DNA of 64,000 nt, taken from positions 11,153,597-11,217,596 of the forward strand of contig BSYO01000028.1 of the NCBI GenBank assembly GCA_033239525.1. Direction: 5' to 3'. A program made the position numbers and the translations under genes. Each line of letters starts with the position of its first letter. Position 1 is the stretch's first letter. The stretch is from Nepenthes gracilis (taxonomy: Eukaryota; Streptophyta; Magnoliopsida; Caryophyllales; Nepenthaceae). Shown here one piece after another: positions 57,501 to 64,000 of the stretch. A model generated the notes under the pieces. That model was not told where the DNA came from. It did not search any database and saw only the letters and a program-made list of their open reading frames with translations.

Positions 57501-60179
57501 TCCACAATTTCGGATAAACAATTACGGAATTCTTTCAATGTTCTCGGATGCCACAAACGGGTCAAATCTTGCGAGATTCGGCATCCGGTCGATATATACG
57601 TACAATTGGGATACGGGGATTCATATTCTAGGGTCATTTCAACATTTTACGAAGGTGACAACGTGCAAATTTCACCTTCGGTCTCGGGTGAACAGTAACA
57701 GCGCCCGTTTAGAGGGCCCGGACGCCGCGAGCAGGTCAAAACGTGCGAGACCGGACCCATGGCCGATATATATGCATCAATGGGACGTGGGGATTCACAT
57801 TTTGGGGTCAATTTCATGATACACGGCTGGGAAACGGGAAATCCCCAAAATCCCGTGGGTTAGGGTTTTGGTGAAACCAAACCGGGCAAATCGGACACTA
57901 TCTGAGCAACTAACTACATTTTCCTCAACCCATACCTATGGGTTTCAAGATTCCAACGTTCACCATGGGTATCGACACAAAATACCCAACGAAAATATAT
58001 AAAACATCGAAAGAGAACGAGAAGTGGGTATGAGAACACTTGACTCGACGCGTGCTTTCACCTTTTTAACTGGCTCGAGGTTGGATTCGGGCTCCCGGGT
58101 CTCGTTCTCCCTTCTTCTCTCTCAAAGTCGGCGCCCTCTCTCTCTCCTCAAACCCTAAAATCACGTGGAAATGAGAAAGAGAGAGCCGCGCGGGTTTTTA
58201 TATATTGCGCAGCCGCTCGAGCGCCGCTCGAGCGGCCAGCAGGCGGCAAGGCTTCGGCAGTCCACCGCTCGAGCGGTCTTGCTACTGGTTTTCGCCGCCC
58301 GATAGGAGGGCTCGAGCGCGTGGAGGGCTCTGGTCTGGCCCACGTCAAGCCTCCAGCAAGCCTACGTTGCGTTTTCACCGTTCGGGACCCGTTTTGACCA
58401 TTCTAACCCAATCTTTCACATCCTTGGACCTTATTTTTGATTATATAACCTCAATAAGTCATGATTATCACAATTTAAAACCCAAATCTTGTCAACGAAT
58501 CAACATTTCACCACTTATGATTTCGGTTCCCGATTTACTAGTTCCGGTTCTTTGAGCTTTCCAATCCATTCCTCCCGTACCTTTTGAATACAATTTACCT
58601 ATTTTAACTTAATTATCTCCCAATTATCATATTCAGGAACTCGGGTCGTCACATTTTTGCTCTTCCTCCTTCTCTCTTCGTGTTGCTGTCGGTTCTAATA
58701 AAAGACAAACCCCACATTCCCTTTAAATCGTGAAGGAAGAAGAGGGCATGTGCGATTACATGTGACCACCACTTGAGCGCCGGTAGAGAGGTGCTTGAGC
58801 CGTCGCTTGCACAAACATGCGCTCGAGTGCATTGCTCATAGACAGGGGTTGCTACCACCTTGCCTCGGGTGCACCCTCGAGCACAACTTTCGTATTTTTG
58901 CGCTTGAGGGGTGCTCGAGTGGTATTCGAGCGCCCTGTGCTCCCTTGGCCCATTTCACCTCATTTTACTTCGATATCAAATTTTTTCACATTCTTTAACC
59001 TAAACTTGATTTTCATTCATAATTAATTCATAATTATCATGTTCCGGAATCAGGATCTCACAGTTTAAAAGTCTCTACCATCTCAATTTAACGCCCCGAG
59101 AAGAGGCGGACCACGTATTACTCCACGGACGAAGCTATCTTTGATTACCACCGTAATATTTTAAGACATACTGAAGAACCTTACCTGACTGTACGATAGT
59201 CCTAGGTCTGATTTCTTACTAATTTACTTAACTGAAGGTATACTTGTTCTTATATCCTTAATCTTAACTCATCATGCCTCGAAGGCCAAATCAAACTCTT
59301 ACAAATAATCCTTCAAATAGTTCTGAATACTCCCAAAAAGTCCAACAGTGTAATCTTTTTTCAAAATTTCAAATAAAAATCGTCCAAGAAGCTTAACAAT
59401 AGATCAAATAATATTTTCATCACATTTCTCAAAAGTTCGGAACCAAACATCATCAAATTTTCTAGCTAGGGTTTAAAGAAAACCGTCCAGATGTAAAACG
59501 AAACAAAATGTAAGCCAAACAACGGAATCAAAGTCACAATTCATAATAATAATATGTAAACACAAAATCTAACAAAGAAATTATGAGAATCATAAATTAT
59601 TTGTTACAGTTTTTGGGATGAGGGTTTTAGAACATAAATATTGAAATGGAGATGCCAAAAAGTGATAAATATGGAAAACAAAGTTGGAGGTACACTTGCC
59701 TTAGCCTGATCTACTGTTATTCTTATTCTGACCGGATCAGAAGTGGCCGAGATCTCTTCTTCTTTCTCTTTTTCCTCTCCTTTTCTCCTTCGTGCTGCCT
59801 GTGCCATTCTCTCTTTTTCCCTCTCTCTTTCCCCTTTCCCCCTTTTATAAACGTAGCTTGAAGTCAGTGGAACCTTCTAGAATGCGCTCGAGCACCAAGG
59901 CACAAGGAAGGGCTACGCTCGAGCGCTCGTTGAGTGCCCTTTGGGCACGACATTCTAATTTTCGTGCTTGGATGGTGCCTCGGGTGTGGCTCAGGTGCCC
60001 CATTCTGTTAAATGGGCTCGAGTTGCACCTCAGGCGCAACTCAGGCACCGAAGCACTGATGGCCCTTTTTGCTTATAAATTAATTTTATCTCCATTTGTT
60101 TCTAATTTATTTACCTTAATCTTAATTATTTTAGCTTAATAACAATAATTTACTATGTTTTGAAACCTATGTCGTTACA
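54586..60179 (-). mobile_element. LTR element in G3 integrase, internal part deleted
   Basis: The left end is TGTGACGGATC at 54586 and the right end gtcgttaca at 60179, with CAGAT (54581-54585) and TAGAT (60180-60184) as an aged duplication. G3 integrase reads on from HDAI to WVIVD across it. It is made of one LTR (54586-59062, internally shortened near 55090) joined to a truncated second one (59063-60179), with no internal domain left. A younger solo LTR (55322-58653) sits inside. Confidence 0.8.
55322..58653 (-). mobile_element. Solo gypsy LTR, 3332 bp, nested
   Basis: Starts TGTGACGGAACGG and ends cgggtcgtcaca. Flanks are TTTTC and TTTTT (one mismatch). It splits the C/T-rich part of the older LTR, which continues at 58654. 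It has the acceptor-like motif (about 55895), the conserved hairpin block (56405-56540), a CTCGAG-rich block (58205-58330) and a TATA-like box (58195-58206). The open frames within it are not genes. Confidence 0.88.
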
Positions 60180-60274
60180 TAGATTGCATCATGGTTTCTC
60201 AGAATCTTGGGTAACCCAAACACAAAATTCATCGAAATGTCCTCCCACTTCAAACTGGGGACGGGCAAAGGCTG
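60180..60274 (-). pseudogene. G3 integrase fragment
   Basis: Reads LPVPSLKWEDISMNFVFG and then LPKILRNHDAI with shifts, the integrase segment upstream of WVIVDWLTKSAH in 53596-54580. It is isolated between two inserted LTR sequences. Confidence 0.82.
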
Positions 60275-62400
60275 TGTGAGGTCCTGATTTCAGAAACATG
60301 ATAATTTAAAAGTAATTAAAATAATAATAATTATCAAGATGAGGTAAAATATACATGGAAGGATGAGTTTTGAAAGTGAAAAGAGGAAAAACCAGCTGCT
60401 GTATTTGAATTTGTTATACAATAGCATGGCACCTGCCGTGCACTCGAGCGTGGCAGCAGGCTCTAGGAACCAGTAGGCCAGCGCTCACCGCACGCCTTCT
60501 GTGCACTCGAGCGCAAGTATGTTTTTTTACTTCAGCGACCCAATTTTTTTTTTTATAAATGGAAGAGGGAGAGTTTTGGGGGTATTGAACGACGAGCAGT
60601 GAAGGGAGAAAGAGACGAAAAGGAAAGGAGAAGGAGATTTTGGCAGTTCCACTCTGGCCCAAGTAAAAATAACGGTAAATCGGTTGAAGGCAAGTGTGTC
60701 TCCAACTTCGTTCTTCGTTTTTACTGCATTTTGACTTCTCCATTTTGTTCTTTACGCTCTAAACCCTCGCCCCTCATGGTTTATCACAATCATTGCATGT
60801 TTCGATAAATATACTGCTAAAATTGATGTTTATACATAATTATCATGTGTTGTGACTTTGATTTCGTGATTTGGCTCGCGCTTTGCCTTTGTTTTGTGTC
60901 CGGACAGCGTAGTGCAAACCCTAACTCGAAACTGAGGTGTAAATTTGAGTTTAATTCATGTTATATGTATGTTTTATGAATTATGGTTTTGATTTTGTAA
61001 ATTGGCCCAAATTTTATGCTCAAATTATACTCGGAAAGGATATCCGTAACTCTAGCACGAAAATTGGAAAATTTGTGTTGGAAACTTAGAATTTTAATGA
61101 TAAGTGTTAATTGTTACCTCGTAAAGTTTATTAAATAATTTGTATATTAAAACTCTGCGTGGAACTGTATTATCGAACTAAGGAAGCCTTCTGAAATTAT
61201 CTGAAAGAGTAATTGAATGAGATTTTGAATTCGCTTTGAAATATGATGAATTTGATTATAGAATTTTAAGCAAATGTATTAAATTAAATTAAATTAATCA
61301 GTAAGAAAAATGGACCTAGAACTGTTGTACAGTCAGATAAGGTTCTCCGGCATGCCTTAGAACGTTATGATGGTAATTGAGGATAAGTTATCGAACCATC
61401 GGACTATCGAATCATCGAACCATCAAACTATAGAACTATAGAATCGTGAAATGAGGTGAAATTAAATATTTTCAAACTATCGTCCTTTGATTGTATGAAC
61501 TGAATACAATCTATCCTCGATTACTCTGATTGGGTCCCTAGGATATCGAACTAGAATTTCCGAGGAACAAATAAGATTTGAGACTGTTTTATAAATTTTG
61601 ATACATGTTTAAATAAAATTATGTTTTCTTTCTGTTTCCATAGACACCTTCATTCTTCTGATATTACCACGGTTTTTGTTCTATTGAATATATGTTTCGT
61701 AGAAAAGCATAAATTATGATTATCGAGACCTGTCCATATCGAATTATACTTTTCTCATGACTTTTGTATATGTTTTCGTTCTTTAACAATTTCCATGACC
61801 TTTTGTAATTATATTTTGCATGAAATCATATCACTTGAATGTTTTATGGTACACTACTAAGATTCGGCTCACTCTTATGTTTTTTTCTCTCCTCCAGATG
61901 AAACGGCAGAATTGATTCCTGACGAGTAAGAATAGGCAAAGATTAGCAAGGGAGACTTTGGAGCCTTGGAGTTATCTTGAAGATTTTAAAAAATTTGACA
62001 ATTTTGCATATAATTATGTCACTTACAGATTGATATTGAACATGTATAATGGTCATAATATGTCTTTTTTTGATGGAATAATGATTTATACTTTCACAGG
62101 TTTACATTATGGATATAGTTGCTCCGCTATTCTGATTTGGACATGTACAAGTCCTAGACGACATCTCATTTTGAGTCTAAATAGTAGATAGGATGTGTTA
62201 TGTTGGAGCCACGGATGATATGGTAATTTGTGGTCCTGTGTATTTGTGTTATAGGGTAAATTGTGGTATTTAAATAGTTGTGCATCATGAGATGCCAACC
62301 CTTGACACAACATTTGGGGATTTTCCTTAAAGAAAAATGTTTAGTTGATTGTTGTTAATTAATAGTTCGATGTTATGTCAGGGTCGAATATGATATTTGA
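60275..62400 (+). mobile_element. Gypsy LTR, plus orientation, inserted in G3
   Basis: Begins TGTGAGGTCCTG. Order: CTCGAG-rich block (60430-60520), TATA-like tataaatgg (60552-60560), conserved block in reverse relation to the minus copies (61330-61410), then tcggctcactcttatg, pyrimidine tract, ccagATGAAACGG (61865-61905). The right end is not fixed; pol homology resumes near 62590. No internal domain, so it is likely solo or truncated. Confidence 0.65.
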
Positions 62401-62589
62401 GGACTTTGAGTAACGTCGAGAATGTATGAATTTAATATTATTGAGAATTTCTCTAAGACTTTTGTGGTAAGTAGGATGAAATTTGTGATGATTTTATTTA
62501 GATTACTGTACACCCAATTGGGAAAAAATGTGAGTATGGGACATAGTGAGATCGTAGAGCCGCAAGGCATTTGGCTTAGGAATGATTAG

Positions 62590-63416
62590 TATTCCCAAGG
62601 ATGAAATCTGTGAAGAAAACGTTTGAGGAATTTGGGGTAAATTGTTGGTCACTTGATCCTTTGGAGGATCTCGGGCTGCACTTGCAAAAAGGATAATATC
62701 ATCTTGTTGCCCTTAACATGGCACTGGATGTGGCAAGACTTCAGATAGTCCAACATCTCCATCTGCTTAATTTGCATCATCGTCACCAAACAAGTTCGGT
62801 GATTCAGGGTATCCGCAACCATATTCACTTTTTCCAGTTGATATTGGATCTCAATATTATAATCCTTAAGGAACTCGATTCATCACCGCTGCTTCATGTT
62901 CAACTCTTTCTGGAAAAATAAATACTTAAGACTTTTGTGGTTGGAGTATACTAGAAATTCCTTGCCATACAAGTAGTGCCTCTAGATCTTCAACGTGAAA
63001 ACCATGGCGGTTAACTCCAAATCGTGGGTTAGGTAGTTCTTCTCGTGGGTCTTCAATTGTCGAGACCCATAAGCGAGTACCTTCCCATTCAGCATAAGGA
63101 CACAACCGAGCCCCACCTTAGAGACATCACAATACACCTCGAATCTACTAGAGTTATCAGGGAGAGTTAGAATCGTAGTAGACGTCAACCGATCCATCAA
63201 TCCTTGGAAGCTTCGGTCACACTCCTCAGTCCTTTCAAAACTTATTTCCTTATTGGTCAAATGGGTGAGAGGTAAAGCGATCCAAGAGAAATTCTCCACA
63301 AAATGACGGTAATAATCAGCCATCCCCAAAAAGCTTCGGACCTTTGACACGGTGATGGGTCGACTAAAACTAATCACCACTTCAACTTTCTTCGGGTCCA
63401 CCATGGATGAGGGCAT
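62590..63416 (-). pseudogene. G3 RT thumb, RNase H and integrase start
   Basis: The open part (62982-63416) has [40 protein letters not shown], then RNase H with [37 protein letters not shown]. Beyond 62982 RNase H goes on in pieces with stops (YLYGKEFLVYSNHKSLKYLF, ELNMKQR, VNMVADTLNHR) and then weak integrase N-terminal similarity to about 62590. Confidence 0.9.
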
Positions 63417-63419
63417 TCC

Positions 63420-64000
63420 TTGGCTCTATGCCCCACTTGACCACAATTGAAATAGGCACCCATCAACTTGAAATAGGGTCTACCTCCATGCATCTTTCTG
63501 CAATGTTGACACGGGCCCACTGAAGCTTGAGACAATGTTGAGGTATGACTAGTCTTCTTATCAGAATTTGACTGCCTAGACTTCTTAAATGACCTCCCCA
63601 AACTAGCTCCAGAACTAGCACTGACCCCACTCTTGCCCGTCGACTGTTTCTTGTAGAACTCCTCCTTTGTGAGCTCTTGTTTATGGATCAGGCACGATCC
63701 AACACATCAGCATAGGTCGTCAGCTTGAGGGTCTCCAATTGCCTGCGGATACCATCTTGCAAGCCTTGTAGGAACTTTCTTGTCTTCCACTCATTATTCT
63801 CAACCTTATAAGAAATGAACCGTGATAACTCAATAAACTTGGGCGTCATATTCGCCACGGTCCTGCTACCCCTGCCTCAGTCAAATGAACTTCTTTTCCT
63901 TTTGAACATAGAGGCTAGAAGGAAAGTACTTTTCCAGGAATGCCTCCTTAAATATCTGCAAAGTGATTTCATCCTCAGACACTCTCAACGCCCTCTTCTT
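63420..64000 (-). pseudogene. G3 gag with zinc knuckle (runs off the window)
   Basis: The zinc finger region reads [37 protein letters not shown]; the first Cys of the CCHC motif is Tyr. Upstream, KKRALRVSEDEITLQIFKEA, FLEKYFPSSLYVQ and a run matching G1 gag (DDLC, IHKQELTKEEF) are readable with stops and shifts. It continues past 64000. Confidence 0.85.

Larger units (their letters stand above)
52882..64000 (-). mobile_element. Ty3/gypsy element, degenerate, multiply interrupted (G3)
   Basis: On the minus strand, right to left: gag with a zinc knuckle (63420-64000, continuing beyond the window), RNase H and the integrase start (62590-63416), a plus-strand LTR insertion (60275-~62400), a short integrase piece (60180-60274), an inserted LTR element (54586-60179), the integrase end with a chromodomain-like tail (53596-54580), PPT (53525-53537) and a truncated 3' LTR (52882-53524). 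The order with integrase last and the tail resemble chromoviruses. Protease and most of RT are deleted. Confidence 0.85.

Noticed and set aside
58148..58555. Arg/Ala/Ser-rich ORFs in the CTCGAG block
   Set aside because: They come from GC-rich palindromic words in the LTR promoter region, on both strands, with no conserved frame among LTR copies.
31552..64000. Hypothesis that the gypsy region hides an intact autonomous element
   Set aside because: Every gag, protease, RT or integrase segment read here has stops, frameshifts, replaced catalytic residues or deletions.

Overview
This is nuclear DNA of a flowering plant. It carries the 3' part of one intron-rich host gene, plant-type phosphoenolpyruvate carboxylase (PEPC), followed by about 49 kb of nested and decayed LTR retrotransposons. 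Coding exons split by GT-AG introns, tRNA-iMet primer-binding sites, and Ty1/copia and Ty3/gypsy gag-pol relics all point to a plant with a repeat-rich genome. The species cannot be named from this window. I see no rRNA or tRNA gene and no CRISPR array.

Layout. (1) 1-14365: four PEPC exons on the plus strand (472-626, 742-1740, 2383-2769, 14060-14365) encode about 615 C-terminal residues and end in the plant-type QNTG. The last intron is 11.3 kb because a 9.7-kb antisense Ty1/copia element (3326-13007) sits in it. It has two 1083-bp LTRs, a PBS, a PPT, decayed gag-pol and an extra ORF after pol. A dispersed ATATCG-rich repeat occurs in the introns and in the 3' flank. (2) 14366-31575: AT-rich 3' flank; a second, older copia element (17077-22997, perfect GGCAT target duplication) inserted in an older unclassified repeat with a possible gypsy-type transposon protein remnant; a solo LTR (26409-27539, AGACA duplication); a short copia pol fragment; and LTR-like AT-rich sequence. 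(3) 31577-39459: a minus-strand chromovirus-like Ty3/gypsy relic (5' LTR, PBS, gag, protease, partial RT), its gag split by a solo LTR with CTAGC duplications. (4) 39460-52175: a plus-strand LTR split by a deletion-derived element (39736-50958, GTAAG duplications), which itself carries two 3.2-3.5-kb solo LTRs (CCCTA and TCAAG duplications) full of minisatellites. (5) 52176-52881: a miniature LTR element of the TRIM type. (6) 52882-64000: another minus-strand gypsy relic. Its integrase is split by an internally deleted LTR element that contains a further solo LTR, and by a plus-strand LTR. Its gag is joined directly to the RT thumb/RNase H region by a deletion.

Function. Only PEPC looks like an intact host gene. 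It is the cytosolic enzyme that carboxylates PEP to oxaloacetate. An alanine in its WIFAWTQ motif, where maize C4 PEPC has serine, argues for a non-C4 form. No retroelement here looks autonomous. Both copia integrases lack the catalytic glutamate, and proteases, zinc knuckles and RTs carry stops or replaced key residues.

The least explained signals are in the LTRs: CTCGAG-rich GC modules just upstream of TATA-like boxes in both copia and gypsy LTRs, a block with hairpin potential shared by several gypsy LTRs, a polypyrimidine-CAG motif followed by a short open segment, length-variable minisatellites, and clusters of paired TTGAC-type motifs. Coordinates of clean LTR ends rest on matching target-site duplications. 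Domain calls come from reading translations, not from searches.
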